Assembly (NCBI GenBank): GCA_001709035.1
Contig: LVKA01000011.1
Coordinates: forward strand, 868,001-932,000
Reading direction: 5' to 3'
From: Candidatus Thiodiazotropha endoloripes
GTDB taxonomy: Bacteria > Pseudomonadota > Gammaproteobacteria > Chromatiales > Chromatiaceae
Length of the DNA stretch: 64,000 nt
The notes beneath the pieces are model-generated. The model was not told the DNA's origin and searched no databases. It saw only the letters and a list, made by a program, of their open reading frames with translations. Every line of letters starts with the position of its first letter. The first letter of the stretch is position 1. Shown here in pieces: positions 9,205 to 22,126 of the stretch. A program made the position numbers and the translations under genes.

Positions 9205-11319
9205 GTGATGCTTAAGAGATTCTTCGAGTCGAGGCTGCTCGCCAATTCGGAGTACCAGCAAGCGCTCGTACGGCTGGGGATATGGATTTTCTGTTTCCTT
9301 TCGATGTGGTTCGCCATCCAAACCCACTACTACTCTGTCGACCTGCCCCTGTTCATTGCCCTCTACACCTCCTACTTCACCTATTTCGTTCTGCTTCTGG
9401 TCAGTATCGTCATCTGGCCGAAGGTGCCCTACCGGGTTGAGATCGATCTGATTGTTGATATCAGCGCCACCAGCCTGGCGATTTTCTTGACCTCGGATGC
9501 TTTCAGTCCGTTCTATCTGATCTATCACTGGATCTACATCTCCTATGGAATCCGATATGGCGCCAGGCCGTTGATGATCGCATCGATATTGAGTTTCCTC
9601 TCCTACGGTGCGGTTTTGACCTATCTGCAGCAGTGGCAGGTGCATATCTTCGAAGCCTTCGTGTTTGTCCTGCTGCTGTTGGTCATTCCCGCTTATCAGT
9701 ACATCCTGCTGAGGCAGTTGCACCAGGCACGACAGGAGGCGATGCTGGCGAAACAGGCCAGAGGTAACTTTCTCGCCACCATGACCCACGAATTGCGCAC
9801 CCCGCTGGTCGGCGTGATGGGCATGGCCAGGTTGCTGCAGAACACCCCACTGGATGCAGAGCAGAAAGAGTATGTGCAATCGATCAATGATTCCGTCCGC
9901 TTGCTCAGATCGATGATCAGTGATGTGCTGGATCTTTCCAAGATTGACGCCAACAAACTGGAGTTGACCAGCGACTGGTTTGATCTGTATGAGCTGGTGA
10001 AAAACATCTCCTCGAGCCTGGCCTCAGAGGCCCAGGCTAAAAAGTTGGAGATGTATTGCTGGGTTGATCCGGGTATACCGCAGAAGCTCTATGGTGATCG
10101 TCTCAGAGTCACCCAGATTCTGTTCAATATGGTGGGTAATGCGATCAAGTTCACCGACCGGGGCTATGTCTGCCTGCGGGTAACGCTGGCAGAGGCGGAT
10201 GCCAATGTACCGACCAGACACATTCTGTTTGAGGTCGAGGACAGTGGAATCGGTATTCCGGAGGAAAAACTCGCCGAGATATTCAATGCCTACTGGCAGT
10301 CAGAGAATGCGAGTCAGCAGCGGCGCTATGAGGGCTCGGGGCTCGGGACATCGGTGATCCGTGATCTGACGGGATTGATGAAAGGGCGGGTGAATGTGAT
10401 CAGTAGGCTTGGGGAGGGAACAAAATTCAGTGTCCAGCTACCCTTGCTCGGAGAGGAGATCGATCGCTCACAGCAGCAGGTCGTACCGATGGCCCAGAGA
10501 TACCCATTGCTGAAGGGTAAGAAAGTGCTGATTTATGATCAGGACCCGAATGCACTGCAGTTGCATCTGCAGTTTGCCGATGAGCTTGAAATGGAGGCTC
10601 TGGCGGCAACGGAATTGAACGCTTTCTGTCGGCAATTGAGCGGTGATGTGAATCTGGTCCTGGTGTGTGACTCCTTCAGTGACAGTTCGATCAAACAGGT
10701 GATCCGTTGCGTCAACACGATTGAACCTTCGATACCAATGGTGTTGGCAGTCTATCGCACCCAGAACCTGAGTTACACCTCGATCAACACGCCGCTGTTG
10801 ATCAAGCCATTTCTCTGTACTGATTTTGCCAAGGTTGTGATGGAGTTACTGGTGCCACATCAGGAGCGGAATCAGGAGGCTGAAGCACCACCGGAAAAAG
10901 CCAACAATAACCGTCCCATCAATGTACTGCTTGCGGATGACAATGCGATTGCTTCAAAGGTCATGGCCACGTTACTGAAGCAGCGAGGGCACAGTGTCAA
11001 AGTGACCAAAAGCGGCAAAGAGGCTTTGCAGGCATTAAATGAGAAAGAGTATGAGTTGGCCTTTGTCGATCTGTGTATGCCCGATGTGGATGGTATCGAA
11101 TTCACCCGCCTTTATCGGGAGAGAGAGTCTCAGAGTCGCTATATGCCGATCTATGCGCTGACGGCGAACAGTGTTGAGGATATGATGGAACACTGTATCC
11201 GGGTCGGTATGGATGGATTTCTGACCAAACCGGTGGAGCCTGAAGAGCTTGACGGTATCATCGAACGGCATCTCAGCGGACGACTCAATAGCAAACATTG
11301 GTTGCCAGTTCCGAGCTGA
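9205..11319 (+). CDS. RpfC-like hybrid sensor histidine kinase / response regulator
   Basis: A 704-residue inner-membrane sensor. Residues about 20-175 hold several hydrophobic segments laid out like the RpfC sensor region (short loops, little periplasmic domain). The dimerisation helix has MTHELRTPL with the phospho-His near residue 195. The ATPase lobe follows, with NMVGNAIKF, DSGIGIP and GSGLGTSV. A middle stretch (about 435-550) looks like a degenerate receiver without a clear Asp, and a full receiver (about 570-690) has FVDLCMPD with the phospho-Asp near residue 622. No separate HPT domain, output regulator or rpfF/rpfG partner is adjacent. The ligand cannot be read from sequence; DSF-type sensing is only a resemblance. 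Confidence 0.88.
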   Translation: MMLKRFFESRLLANSEYQQALVRLGIWIFCFLSMWFAIQTHYYSVDLPLFIALYTSYFTYFVLLLVSIVIWPKVPYRVEIDLIVDISATSLAIFLTSDAFSPFYLIYHWIYISYGIRYGARPLMIASILSFLSYGAVLTYLQQWQVHIFEAFVFVLLLLVIPAYQYILLRQLHQARQEAMLAKQARGNFLATMTHELRTPLVGVMGMARLLQNTPLDAEQKEYVQSINDSVRLLRSMISDVLDLSKIDANKLELTSDWFDLYELVKNISSSLASEAQAKKLEMYCWVDPGIPQKLYGDRLRVTQILFNMVGNAIKFTDRGYVCLRVTLAEADANVPTRHILFEVEDSGIGIPEEKLAEIFNAYWQSENASQQRRYEGSGLGTSVIRDLTGLMKGRVNVISRLGEGTKFSVQLPLLGEEIDRSQQQVVPMAQRYPLLKGKKVLIYDQDPNALQLHLQFADELEMEALAATELNAFCRQLSGDVNLVLVCDSFSDSSIKQVIRCVNTIEPSIPMVLAVYRTQNLSYTSINTPLLIKPFLCTDFAKVVMELLVPHQERNQEAEAPPEKANNNRPINVLLADDNAIASKVMATLLKQRGHSVKVTKSGKEALQALNEKEYELAFVDLCMPDVDGIEFTRLYRERESQSRYMPIYALTANSVEDMMEHCIRVGMDGFLTKPVEPEELDGIIERHLSGRLNSKHWLPVPS

Positions 11320-11452
11320 GGATTGGTTCAGCTGTCGTTGTCAATCTGTGGAGAGTGGCTGAGCTGTCCAGTTTCACGACTACCCGGTTGAAACCCCGAA
11401 TGTTGTATCAGCCGGATAGTCGTATGGTCAGGTCGATGCCAGTGTCAGCTGT

Positions 11453-12301
11453 TTATAATCCCAGCGACTGCCAAATCTGCTGACACTGAGCGGATCGATT
11501 CATGGTATAGAAGTGGAGTCCCGGTGCCCCACCGGCGAGCAGCCGTTCGCTCAGGTTGCTCACCACCTCGATGCCGTAACTGCGGATCGACTCCAGATCA
11601 TCGCCGTAGCTCTCCAATCGTTTTCTCAACCAGCGGGGGATCTCGGTACCGCAACTGTCAGAGAATCTTGCCAGTTGTGCAAAATTAGTGATCGGCATGA
11701 TCCCCGGCACGATGGGAATCTCGATCGCTAGACGCTGGCACTCCTCGAGAAACCTGAAATAGGCATCCGCATTGTAGAAATACTGGGTGATGGCACTGCT
11801 GGCCCCGGCATCCACCTTGCGTTTGAAGTTTTGCAGATCCTGTTGCGGTGTGGCCGCCTGGGGATGGAACTCGGGATAGGCGGCCACTTCGATGTGGAAA
11901 TAGTCGCCGTAGTGTTGGCGAATCAGTTCAACCAGCTGATTGGCGTGGTTGAGCTCACCCAGACCGCCCAGCCCGGTGCCGGAGGGCAGGTCGCCACGCA
12001 ATGCCACCAGCCGCTTGATGCCTTGGGCTTTGTAACGCTCCAGTATCTCCAGGATTTCATCCTGATCCGCACCAATGCAGGAGAGGTGAGGGGCGGTGTC
12101 GATCTGTTGTTCAATCAGCCAGTCGACCGTGTCAAAGGTACGCTGTTGGGTTGAACCACCTGCACCATAGGTGACCGAAAAGAAAGCGGGGTCCAGGCCT
12201 TGCAGCTGTTGTACATTGGTTTTCAGGTTCTCCATACCCTTCTCCGTCTTCGGCGGAAAGAGTTCGAAGCTGAAAATCTGTTGTTTTGTTTGATCATTCA
12301 T
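11453..12301 (-). CDS. metF: Methylenetetrahydrofolate reductase MetF
   Basis: MetF reduces 5,10-methylene-THF to 5-methyl-THF with FAD and NADH, supplying the methyl group for methionine. The 282-residue TIM barrel shows SFELFPPKTEKG, FSVTYGAGGST and the C-terminal half LPSGTGLG...EIPIVPGIMPI. The frame opens at TTG 12310, but ATG 12301 gives the normal N-terminus MNDQTKQQIFSFELFPP. It follows ahcY on the same strand after about 110 bases and may be carried on the riboswitch-controlled transcript. Confidence 0.95.
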   Translation of the reverse strand: MNDQTKQQIFSFELFPPKTEKGMENLKTNVQQLQGLDPAFFSVTYGAGGSTQQRTFDTVDWLIEQQIDTAPHLSCIGADQDEILEILERYKAQGIKRLVALRGDLPSGTGLGGLGELNHANQLVELIRQHYGDYFHIEVAAYPEFHPQAATPQQDLQNFKRKVDAGASSAITQYFYNADAYFRFLEECQRLAIEIPIVPGIMPITNFAQLARFSDSCGTEIPRWLRKRLESYGDDLESIRSYGIEVVSNLSERLLAGGAPGLHFYTMNRSAQCQQIWQSLGL

Positions 12302-12413
12302 GACAAGCAATTACCGTATAAAGGTTATACGCATGAGCAATGGACCGGCTGAGCGGATTACTCCTCACAACCGGTTAATCTCCATTTTTGGCAGACCTTA
12401 AAGGCCTGGGTGC

Positions 12414-13820
<1,407 letters not shown>

Positions 13821-13842
13821 GGTAGTCATCTCCTGAATATCG

Positions 13843-13922
13843 TGAGTGAGCGCGGTTTGTCATGTTGTTTCAACCTCCCTGCCGAGCCTGGCGGAATTGA
13901 ATCCGTTGCAGCGCTCCTCGGC
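13843..13922 (-). promoter_or_regulatory. S-adenosylhomocysteine (SAH) riboswitch
   Basis: On the minus strand the leader of ahcY reads GCCGAGGAGCGCTGCAACGG, then TTCCGCCAGGCTCGGC, then after a short linker AACCGCGCTCAC. These match the conserved blocks of the SAH riboswitch: CCGAGGAGCGCTGC, GCCAGGCTCGG, and the AAC...GCGCTCAC strand that forms the pseudoknot with GAGCGC. The order, spacing and position directly upstream of ahcY all agree. The family turns expression on when SAH is abundant. Its 3' block ends about nine bases before the ahcY ribosome-binding site. Confidence 0.93.
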
Positions 13923-13952
13923 ATGGAAGCTCTAAAAATGGTCTCGGTCCTT

Positions 13953-15137
13953 TTAGAGTTTTGCGTCCGCCCGCAGGGCCTCCGCCTTATCTGTGTTCTC
14001 CCAGGTAAAGCCTTCATCCTCACGGCCGAAGTGGCCATAGGCGGCGGTTTTACGGTATTTGATCTTGTCGCTGTTCAACAGATCGAGCATTTTCAGAATG
14101 CCATAGGGCCTGAGGTCGAAATGCTCGCGCACCAGGGCGGAGATCGCTTCATCTGCGATCTTACCCGTACCGAAGGTCTCAACCATGATCGAGGTCGGTT
14201 CCGCCACGCCGATGGCGTAGGAGATCTGGATTTCACAGCGCTCGGCCAGGCCAGCCGCGACAATGTTCTTTGCCACATAGCGGCCCGCATAGGCGGCAGA
14301 GCGATCGACTTTCGATGGATCCTTGCCGGAGAAGGCGCCGCCACCGTGTCTCGCCGCACCACCATAGGTATCGACGATGATCTTGCGCCCGGTGAGGCCG
14401 CAGTCACCCACAGGGCCACCGATGACAAAGCTGCCGGTCGGATTGATGTGGATCTTCTCCTGAGGGCACTTGTCCAGCCACTCCTTGGGAAGCACAGGCT
14501 GGATGATGTTCTCCATCACTGCTTCCTGGAGCTGCTTATAGTCGATATCCGGATCGTGCTGGGTGGAGAGTACCACCGCGCCGATACCGCTGACCTTGCC
14601 ATCCTCATACTGCAGGGTTACCTGGCTTTTTGCATCCGGACGCAGCCAGGGCAGTATGCCCGACTTACGGATCTCCGACTGCCGTTTCACCAGCCGCTGG
14701 GCATAGGTGATGGGGGCGGGCATCAAGACGTCGGTCTCATTGGTTGCATAGCCGAACATCATGCCCTGGTCACCGGCGCCCTGTTCTTCCGGGGCGGAGC
14801 GGTCGACACCCTGGGCAATGTTGGCCGATTGTTTGCCGATCAGCGACATCACCGCGCAGGTCGAGCCGTCGAAACCCACATCGGAACTGGTGTAGCCGAT
14901 ATCACAAACCACCTCTCTGACCAGATCGTCCAGGTCGATCCACGCCTCGGTGGTAATCTCTCCGGCAACGATGACCGCACCAGTTTTAATCAGAGTTTCA
15001 CAGGCCACACGAGCTCGATCCGGATGGGGATCCTGGGCCAGGATCGCATCCAACATGGCGTCCGATATCTGATCCGCAACCTTGTCCGGATGTCCTTCAG
15101 AGACAGATTCCGAGGTGAAAATAAACTCTTTACTCAT
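13953..15137 (-). CDS. metK: S-adenosylmethionine synthetase MetK
   Basis: MetK makes S-adenosylmethionine from methionine and ATP. The 394-residue protein carries [24 protein letters not shown] and [18 protein letters not shown], all standard ATP and methionine site motifs. The frame opens at 15188, but the family N-terminus [19 protein letters not shown] sets the start at ATG 15137, with AGGAA upstream. ahcY follows after the riboswitch. A small inverted repeat (TCGGT, three bases, ACCGA) lies about 25-40 bases before the start; it matches no SAM riboswitch I can recognise. Confidence 0.97.
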   Translation of the reverse strand: MSKEFIFTSESVSEGHPDKVADQISDAMLDAILAQDPHPDRARVACETLIKTGAVIVAGEITTEAWIDLDDLVREVVCDIGYTSSDVGFDGSTCAVMSLIGKQSANIAQGVDRSAPEEQGAGDQGMMFGYATNETDVLMPAPITYAQRLVKRQSEIRKSGILPWLRPDAKSQVTLQYEDGKVSGIGAVVLSTQHDPDIDYKQLQEAVMENIIQPVLPKEWLDKCPQEKIHINPTGSFVIGGPVGDCGLTGRKIIVDTYGGAARHGGGAFSGKDPSKVDRSAAYAGRYVAKNIVAAGLAERCEIQISYAIGVAEPTSIMVETFGTGKIADEAISALVREHFDLRPYGILKMLDLLNSDKIKYRKTAAYGHFGREDEGFTWENTDKAEALRADAKL

Positions 15138-15294
15138 GTTATTCCTGATAATTTGTATGTCATCGGTAGCACCGACTTGGTGATACATCTATGGCTTGAC
15201 GGCCAACGCTCAGCGAAACGGGATTTTACACACCAGCTCGCTTTTTGCATAATGCCCCACCCCGATTCAATTCAATGTATTGAGCGAAATAATA

Positions 15295-15861
15295 ATGGTA
15301 TCCCTACAGACACCGATTTGTGACTTTGATGCTGAGGCCCTGGATTTCCAGCTCCCTGGAGTTGATGGCAAGACCTGGTCCCTGCAACAATGTGCCGGAG
15401 AGAATGGACTGCTGGTGATGTTTATCTGTAACCACTGCCCCTATGTGAAGGCGGTAATTGACAGAATTATCAGGGATACCAAGGAGTTGGCGGCGTTGGG
15501 TGTGAATGCAGTGGCAATCATGTCGAACGACCCCACCGATTATGCGGAAGACTCCTTCGAGAACATGCGTCTGGTCTCGGAGCGGTTGGGCTTTCCTTTC
15601 CCCTACCTGATTGATGAGACTCAGCAGGTTGCCAAGGCCTATGGTGCAGTTTGTACCCCCGATTTCTTTGGCTACAACGGCGATCTGAAACTGCAATATC
15701 GGGGCAGACTGGATGAAAGTAAGAAGGAAGCGGCCGACCCAAATGTGCGTCGTGACCTCTTTGAAGCGATGAAGCAGGTTGCCCAGACGGGTCGAGGACC
15801 TCAGGATCAGATACCCAGTATGGGCTGTTCCATTAAGTGGCGTGAAGAACCAACTTCTTGA
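15295..15861 (+). CDS. Thioredoxin-fold (AhpC/TSA-like) protein
   Basis: A 188-residue cytoplasmic protein of the thioredoxin superfamily. The active-site segment MFICNHCPYVKAV has a CNHC pair instead of thioredoxin's CGPC, and a later VCTPDFFGYN supplies the cis-Pro region. This type, with DFQLPGVDGK near the N-terminus, is common in proteobacteria and lacks a defined substrate. The frame opens at TTG 15280; ATG 15295 is preferred since MVSLQTPICDFD matches the family start. It is divergent from metK and precedes the tkt cluster by 266 bases. Confidence 0.85.
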   Translation: MVSLQTPICDFDAEALDFQLPGVDGKTWSLQQCAGENGLLVMFICNHCPYVKAVIDRIIRDTKELAALGVNAVAIMSNDPTDYAEDSFENMRLVSERLGFPFPYLIDETQQVAKAYGAVCTPDFFGYNGDLKLQYRGRLDESKKEAADPNVRRDLFEAMKQVAQTGRGPQDQIPSMGCSIKWREEPTS

Positions 15862-16127
15862 ATTTGCTTGAAAAATGAAGCTGTAGCCCATTCCATCAAG
15901 CCAGCTTATCGGCCATTAAAGCAAGCTGCTTTGCTCTGTGCTTGCTGCTTGGGTCAGAATAGCGAACCTTTGCCCGAGCGGGTTAACCATTGCCGTATGC
16001 GAAAAGGGGACGGCATAACCAGGTACGCAAGGGTTGATTAACAAAGAATTTAGCGGATTTCCGCCTCGTTAAGTCGTTAAGGACTTAGAAACAGATTAAC
16101 AAATCATTAATAAATCAGGAGGGGTCA

Positions 16128-18116
16128 ATGTCCTCACGCAGAGAACTCGCCAATGCCATTCGTGCCCTGAGTATGGATGCTGTGCAACAAGCCAATTCAG
16201 GTCATCCAGGGGCACCCATGGGGATGGCAGATATTGCCGAAGTACTGTGGAACAGCCACCTGAAACACAATCCGGCCAATCCGGATTGGGCTGATCGCGA
16301 CCGTTTTATTCTGTCAAACGGCCATGGTTCAATGCTGATCTATTCGCTGCTTCACCTCACAGGTTACGAGCTGAGCATCGATGATCTTAAGAATTTCCGT
16401 CAGTTACACTCGAAAACACCGGGTCATCCGGAATATGGCTACGCACCAGGTGTAGAGACCACCACCGGTCCGCTGGGGCAGGGTATCACCAACGGTGTGG
16501 GTATGGCCCTGGCCGAGAAGACCCTGGCGGCACAATTCAACAAGCCGGGTCATGAGATCGTCGACCACTTCACCTACGTGTTCCTGGGTGACGGTTGTAT
16601 GATGGAAGGCATCTCTCATGAAGCCTGCTCTCTGGCTGGAACCCTCGGTCTGGGCAAGCTGGTCGCTTTCTGGGATGACAACGGCATCAGTATCGACGGT
16701 GAGACTGAAGGTTGGTTCACTGATGATACCCCCGCCCGGTTCGAATCTTACGGCTGGCAGGTGATCCGTGATGTTGACGGCCATGATGCCGACGCCATCA
16801 ATCAGGCTATCGAGGCTGCCAAGGCTGATGCTGACAAACCCTGCCTGATCTGCTGCAAGACCACCATCGGTTTCGGTTCACCCAACCTGGCCGGCAGCCA
16901 CGACTGTCATGGCGCCCCATTGGGTGCTGACGAGATTGTCGCCACCCGTGAGAAACTCGGATGGGCACACGATGCATTCGTGATTCCTGAGGAGATCTAC
17001 GAAGGTTGGAGCGCAAAGGCTTCCGGTGCAGAGTCTGAGTCCGGTTGGAACGATAAGTTTGCCGCCTATCAGTCTGCTTTTCCTGAGCTGGCCGCTGAGT
17101 TCAACCGCCGTATGAGTGGTGATCTGCCGGACAACTGGGAAGCCGAGGCTGCCAAGTTTATTGCTGAGGTGAATAGTAAGGCGGAATCTCCGGCAACCCG
17201 TAAAGCCTCGCAGAATGCGCTCAATGGTTATGGTCCACTGCTGCCGGAATTCCTCGGTGGCTCAGCTGACCTGACCCCTTCAAACCTCACCGCCTGGTCC
17301 GGCTCCAAGTCGATCACCGACGGCAATGCGGATGGTAACTACATATCTTACGGTGTGCGTGAGTTCGGTATGTCTGCAATCATGAACGGTGTGGCACTGC
17401 ATGGTGGTTTCATCCCTTACGGCGGCACCTTCCTGATGTTCTCCGAGTATGCCCGTAACGCTCTGCGTATGTCGGCACTGATGAAGATCCAGTCGATCTT
17501 TGTCTATACTCACGACTCCATCGGTCTGGGTGAGGATGGACCTACCCATCAGCCGGTCGAACAGATCCCAACCCTGCGTATGGTGCCGAACATGGACCTC
17601 TGGCGTCCCTGTGACGCAGTGGAAACCGCCGTTGCCTGGAAAGCGGCGGTAGAGAAGCGTAACGGTCCTTCCTGTCTGGTCTTCTCCCGTCAGGGTCTGG
17701 CCCATCAGGAGCGTACCGATGCGCAGATTGCAGATATCGCCAAGGGCGGCTATGTGATTGTCGATTGTGACGGTACACCGGACGCAATCGTTATTGCCAC
17801 CGGCTCTGAGGTGGACCTGGCAGTCAAGGCAGCAGCCGAATCCAACAAGCAGGTACGGGTTGTTTCCATGCCCAACACCAGCGCCTTCGATGCACAGGAT
17901 GCAGCCTACAAAGAGTCTGTACTGCCTGCTGCTGTAACTGCCCGTGTGGCAGTGGAAGCCGCTGTGACTGATGGCTGGTACAAATACGTTGGTATCAATG
18001 GCAAGGTTATTGGTATCAATCACTTCGGTGAGTCGGCGCCTGCCGGTGAACTGTTCAAAGAGTTCGGCTTCACAGCAGAGAACGTACTCGCTGCGATCAA
18101 CGAAGTGACCGCTTAA
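16128..18116 (+). CDS. tkt: Transketolase
   Basis: Transketolase moves two-carbon units between sugar phosphates using thiamine diphosphate, in the pentose phosphate and Calvin cycles. The 662-residue protein has the TPP motif [28 protein letters not shown] at the N-terminus, and [18 protein letters not shown] in the second domain. A strong ribosome site (AGGAGGGG) precedes ATG 16128. It heads a run of tkt-gap-pgk-pyk-fba, the arrangement found in autotrophic gammaproteobacteria. The 266-base leader has several small imperfect hairpins but no known RNA family that I recognise. Confidence 0.97.
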   Translation: MSSRRELANAIRALSMDAVQQANSGHPGAPMGMADIAEVLWNSHLKHNPANPDWADRDRFILSNGHGSMLIYSLLHLTGYELSIDDLKNFRQLHSKTPGHPEYGYAPGVETTTGPLGQGITNGVGMALAEKTLAAQFNKPGHEIVDHFTYVFLGDGCMMEGISHEACSLAGTLGLGKLVAFWDDNGISIDGETEGWFTDDTPARFESYGWQVIRDVDGHDADAINQAIEAAKADADKPCLICCKTTIGFGSPNLAGSHDCHGAPLGADEIVATREKLGWAHDAFVIPEEIYEGWSAKASGAESESGWNDKFAAYQSAFPELAAEFNRRMSGDLPDNWEAEAAKFIAEVNSKAESPATRKASQNALNGYGPLLPEFLGGSADLTPSNLTAWSGSKSITDGNADGNYISYGVREFGMSAIMNGVALHGGFIPYGGTFLMFSEYARNALRMSALMKIQSIFVYTHDSIGLGEDGPTHQPVEQIPTLRMVPNMDLWRPCDAVETAVAWKAAVEKRNGPSCLVFSRQGLAHQERTDAQIADIAKGGYVIVDCDGTPDAIVIATGSEVDLAVKAAAESNKQVRVVSMPNTSAFDAQDAAYKESVLPAAVTARVAVEAAVTDGWYKYVGINGKVIGINHFGESAPAGELFKEFGFTAENVLAAINEVTA

Positions 18117-18125
18117 GATGGTTGA

Positions 18126-18146
18126 GAGGCGCGTTATTCGCGCCTC
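18126..18146 (+). terminator. Hairpin after tkt
   Basis: A perfect 8-base stem (GAGGCGCG / CGCGCCTC) with loop TTATT, nine bases after the tkt stop. There is no T run, so it may be an attenuator or an RNA-stabilising hairpin rather than a full terminator. Confidence 0.5.
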
Positions 18147-18185
18147 CCGCCAATACTGACTAATGACAATTCTATATATGTATAA

Positions 18186-19199
<1,014 letters not shown>

Positions 19200-19209
19200 G
19201 TGCTGATCT

Positions 19210-19239
19210 TTACGGGGCAGGATTAATCCTGCCCCGTAA
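19210..19239. terminator. Perfect 30-base palindrome after gap
   Basis: Each half is 15 bases; the left half is TTACGGGGCAGGATT and the right half is its exact reverse complement. It begins 10 bases after the gap stop. With no T run it could end transcription weakly, protect the 3' end of the gap message, or be a protein site. Confidence 0.6.
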
Positions 19240-19353
19240 CTCCACAGCGAGAGTCATGAGTTATGTATTTTTTGACAGCTTTGTAATCTGTAACAACAAA
19301 ATCCATAACTCAGAATTCATATTTTAAAATTACAATCGAAGCAGGAGTCTGTT

Positions 19354-20535
19354 ATGTCATTTATCAAGCTGACCGATCTTGATCTTGCCGGCAAGCGCGT
19401 ATTGATCCGCGCTGATCTCAATGTGCCGGTTAAAGACGGCAAGGTAACTTCGGATGCGCGTATCACAGCTTCCATGCCAACCATCGAGCACTGTGCCAAG
19501 GCCGGTGCGAAAGTGATGGTGATGTCACATCGTGGCAGGCCGGAAGAGGGTGTCTATTCAGAAGAGAACTCGATGGCGCCAATTGCCGATGACATGTCTG
19601 CCAAACTGGGTGGCGCAGTTCGTCTGATCAAAGAGTATCTGGATGGTGGTTTCGATGTGGCGGAAGGTGAAGTTGTGCTGCTCGAGAACGTCCGTTTCAA
19701 TGCCGGTGAGAAGAAGGACAACGAAGCGCTGTCAAAGAAATATGCCGCTCTGTGTGATGTCTATGTCATGGATGCGTTCGGTACCGCTCATCGTGCCCAG
19801 GCCTCTACCCATGGCGCCGGCAAGTTTGCTCCGGTTGCCTGTGCCGGACTGTTGCTCGCCGATGAGTTGGATAACCTGGCGAAGGCGCTGGCCAATCCGG
19901 CCCGTCCGATGGTGGCAATTGTCGGTGGTTCCAAGGTTTCAACCAAGCTGACCGTTCTCGAAGCGTTGTCAGAAAAGGTCGACCAGCTGGTTGTTGGTGG
20001 CGGTATCGCCAATACCTTCCTCAAGGCCACCGGACACAATGTGGGTAAGTCCCTGTGTGAAGATGATCTGGTACCCACCGCTCAGGCTCTGATCGAAAAG
20101 ATGAAAGACCGTGGCGCCAATATACCTATCGCAACCGATGTGGTGGTCGGCAAGAACTTTGCCGAAGAGGAGCCTGCGGTACTCAAGCCTGCCGGTGAGG
20201 TTGCTGATGAAGAGATGATTTTCGATATCGGTCCAGACAGTGCCAATGAACTGGCTGAGATCATCAAAAAGGCTGGCACCATCGTCTGGAATGGTCCGGT
20301 CGGGGTATTCGAATTCGATCAGTTTGGTGAAGGCACCAAGACCGTCTCCATGGCGATCGCCGATTCCGATGGTTTCTCCCTGGCAGGCGGCGGTGACACC
20401 ATCGCGGCCATTCAGAAGTACGACATCTATAACAAAGTCTCCTACATCTCAACAGCTGGCGGTGCTTTCCTGGAGTATCTGGAAGGTAAAACCCTGCCTG
20501 CGGTGGCGATGTTGGAGGCTTGTGCAGCTAAATAG
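19354..20535 (+). CDS. pgk: Phosphoglycerate kinase
   Basis: PGK transfers phosphate between 1,3-bisphosphoglycerate and ADP; in the Calvin cycle it runs in the ATP-consuming direction. The 393-residue protein has the substrate-binding [21 protein letters not shown] and the nucleotide-domain segment [14 protein letters not shown] lies upstream of ATG 19354. A TTGACA hexamer at about 19272 hints at its own promoter, but no good -10 partner is evident. pyk starts within about 75 bases of its stop. Confidence 0.97.
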   Translation: MSFIKLTDLDLAGKRVLIRADLNVPVKDGKVTSDARITASMPTIEHCAKAGAKVMVMSHRGRPEEGVYSEENSMAPIADDMSAKLGGAVRLIKEYLDGGFDVAEGEVVLLENVRFNAGEKKDNEALSKKYAALCDVYVMDAFGTAHRAQASTHGAGKFAPVACAGLLLADELDNLAKALANPARPMVAIVGGSKVSTKLTVLEALSEKVDQLVVGGGIANTFLKATGHNVGKSLCEDDLVPTAQALIEKMKDRGANIPIATDVVVGKNFAEEEPAVLKPAGEVADEEMIFDIGPDSANELAEIIKKAGTIVWNGPVGVFEFDQFGEGTKTVSMAIADSDGFSLAGGGDTIAAIQKYDIYNKVSYISTAGGAFLEYLEGKTLPAVAMLEACAAK

Positions 20536-20608
20536 GATGTCCACTGATCAGAGGCCGGACAGGGGTCCGGCCCAAGACAACGTGCAGCAAGCAAGTAATT
20601 GGATAGGT

Positions 20609-22051
20609 ATGCCAAGAAGAACCAAAATTGTAGCAACCCTGGGTCCGGCAACAGATGACCCTAAGGTTCTCGACAAGCTGATACACGCCGGGGTGGATAT
20701 CGTTCGCCTCAACCTTTCACACGATGCTCACGACTCGCAAAGACAACGTGCGGAACGGATTCGTAATCGGGCTCGTGCCTGTGGTCGACAAATCGGTGTA
20801 TTGGCGGATCTTCAGGGGCCGAAGATCCGTATCGGCAAATTCAAGAACGGCTATACCGAACTGGAAGAGAACGGCCAGTTCATCCTCGATGCAGCGCTGG
20901 CGCTGGATGCAGGTGATGATGAGCGGGTGGGTCTGACCTATCCGGAACTGATTGATGATGTCTCCCGCGGCGACACGCTGTTGCTCGACGACGGTGCTGT
21001 TGAGCTCTGGGTCTCTGAGGTTACCGACAAAGAGGTCCATTGCAAAGTGGTGGTGGGTGGCAAGCTCTCCAACAACAAAGGGATCAACAAACAGGGCGGT
21101 GGACTTTCAGCGCCCGCACTGACGGACAAGGATCGTGCGGATATCCTGTTTGCCGCTGAAATCGACGTGGATTATCTTGCTGTCTCTTTCGTTCGCAATG
21201 CGGATGATGTAATCGAGGCGCGTCGCCTTCTGGAGGAGGCGGGTGGCAATGGCGGTATCGTAGCCAAGGTTGAGCGCGCCGAGGCGCTGGACTGCATCGA
21301 AGAGATTATCCAGGCTTCAGATGTCATCATGGTTGCCCGTGGTGACCTGGGTGTTGAGATCGGTGATGCTGAATTGCCTGCCGTGCAGAAAGAGATGATC
21401 AAAAAGGCCCGGGAGATGAACTCGGTGGTGATCACAGCGACGCAGATGATGCAGTCGATGATCGAGAGTCCGATCCCCACCCGTGCTGAAGTGTTTGATG
21501 TGGCCAATGCGGTGATCGATGGCACAGATGCGGTCATGCTTTCTGCCGAAACCTCGGTCGGCAAGTATCCGCATAAAGTGATCAAGGCAATGGACCGGGT
21601 CTGTGTCGAAGCTGAGAAGCACCAGCTTGCACGGCGCTCAAGTCACAGACTCGACAGCGTCTTCGGTCGGGTGGATGAGGCCATCGCCATGTCCACCATG
21701 TATACCGCCAATCACCTAGGGGTGAAAGCGATCGCCGCTCTGACCGAATCCGGCTCGACAGTAAAATGGATGTCCAGAATCAGTTCCGACATTCCGATCT
21801 ATGCGTTGACCCGGCATGTGCGCACCCGACGTAAAGTGACACTCTATCGTGGTGTCTATCCGGTCAGCTTCGATGTGGCCAGCACCGACATTGCCCAGGT
21901 CAATGAAGAGGTGATCGATGAGTTGCTGCGCCGCGGAGAGGTCCGAGAGAATGATCTGGTGATCATTACCAAGGGCGACCGCTCCGGTGTGGAAGGCCAA
22001 ACCAATATCATGAAAGTAATGCGTGTCGGCGAGCATGTGCTGGCTGACTGA
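20609..22051 (+). CDS. pyk: Pyruvate kinase (PykA type)
   Basis: Pyruvate kinase converts phosphoenolpyruvate and ADP to pyruvate and ATP. The 480-residue length equals E. coli PykA. Visible are MPRRTKIVATLGPATDDP, GDLGVEIGDAELPAVQKEMI and ITATQMMQSMIESPIPTRAE, plus the long C-terminal regulatory domain. The frame is open well upstream; ATG 20609 fits the family, while ATG 20537, next to the pgk stop with a GG pair before it, would add 24 unlike residues. It is the only catabolic enzyme in an otherwise Calvin-cycle-compatible cluster. Confidence 0.95.
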   Translation: MPRRTKIVATLGPATDDPKVLDKLIHAGVDIVRLNLSHDAHDSQRQRAERIRNRARACGRQIGVLADLQGPKIRIGKFKNGYTELEENGQFILDAALALDAGDDERVGLTYPELIDDVSRGDTLLLDDGAVELWVSEVTDKEVHCKVVVGGKLSNNKGINKQGGGLSAPALTDKDRADILFAAEIDVDYLAVSFVRNADDVIEARRLLEEAGGNGGIVAKVERAEALDCIEEIIQASDVIMVARGDLGVEIGDAELPAVQKEMIKKAREMNSVVITATQMMQSMIESPIPTRAEVFDVANAVIDGTDAVMLSAETSVGKYPHKVIKAMDRVCVEAEKHQLARRSSHRLDSVFGRVDEAIAMSTMYTANHLGVKAIAALTESGSTVKWMSRISSDIPIYALTRHVRTRRKVTLYRGVYPVSFDVASTDIAQVNEEVIDELLRRGEVRENDLVIITKGDRSGVEGQTNIMKVMRVGEHVLAD

Positions 22052-22063
22052 TAAAGATTGAAG

Positions 22064-22083
22064 TCACCACCAGTGGGTGGTGA
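22064..22083 (+). terminator. Hairpin after pyk
   Basis: A perfect 8-base stem (TCACCACC / GGTGGTGA) around AGTG, 12 bases after the pyk stop and 44 bases before fba. It lacks a T run and may act as an RNA processing or stabilising element between the two genes. Confidence 0.45.
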
Positions 22084-22126
22084 TTAAGTTGTAACGAGAC
22101 TATAAACACAAACCAAGGAGGCTATC

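Noticed and set aside
8857-9879. 340-codon minus-strand frame
   Set aside because: Two thirds overlap the sensor kinase in antisense; the part in the intergenic region shows no protein family and no ribosome site.
15138-15294. Possible SAM riboswitch before metK
   Set aside because: Only a five-base stem is seen; none of the conserved SAM-I, SAM-II or SAM-V blocks could be recognised.
13842-15323. 493-codon open frame on the plus strand
   Set aside because: It is antisense to metK and the ahcY leader, has no family-like segments, and metK is certain on the minus strand.
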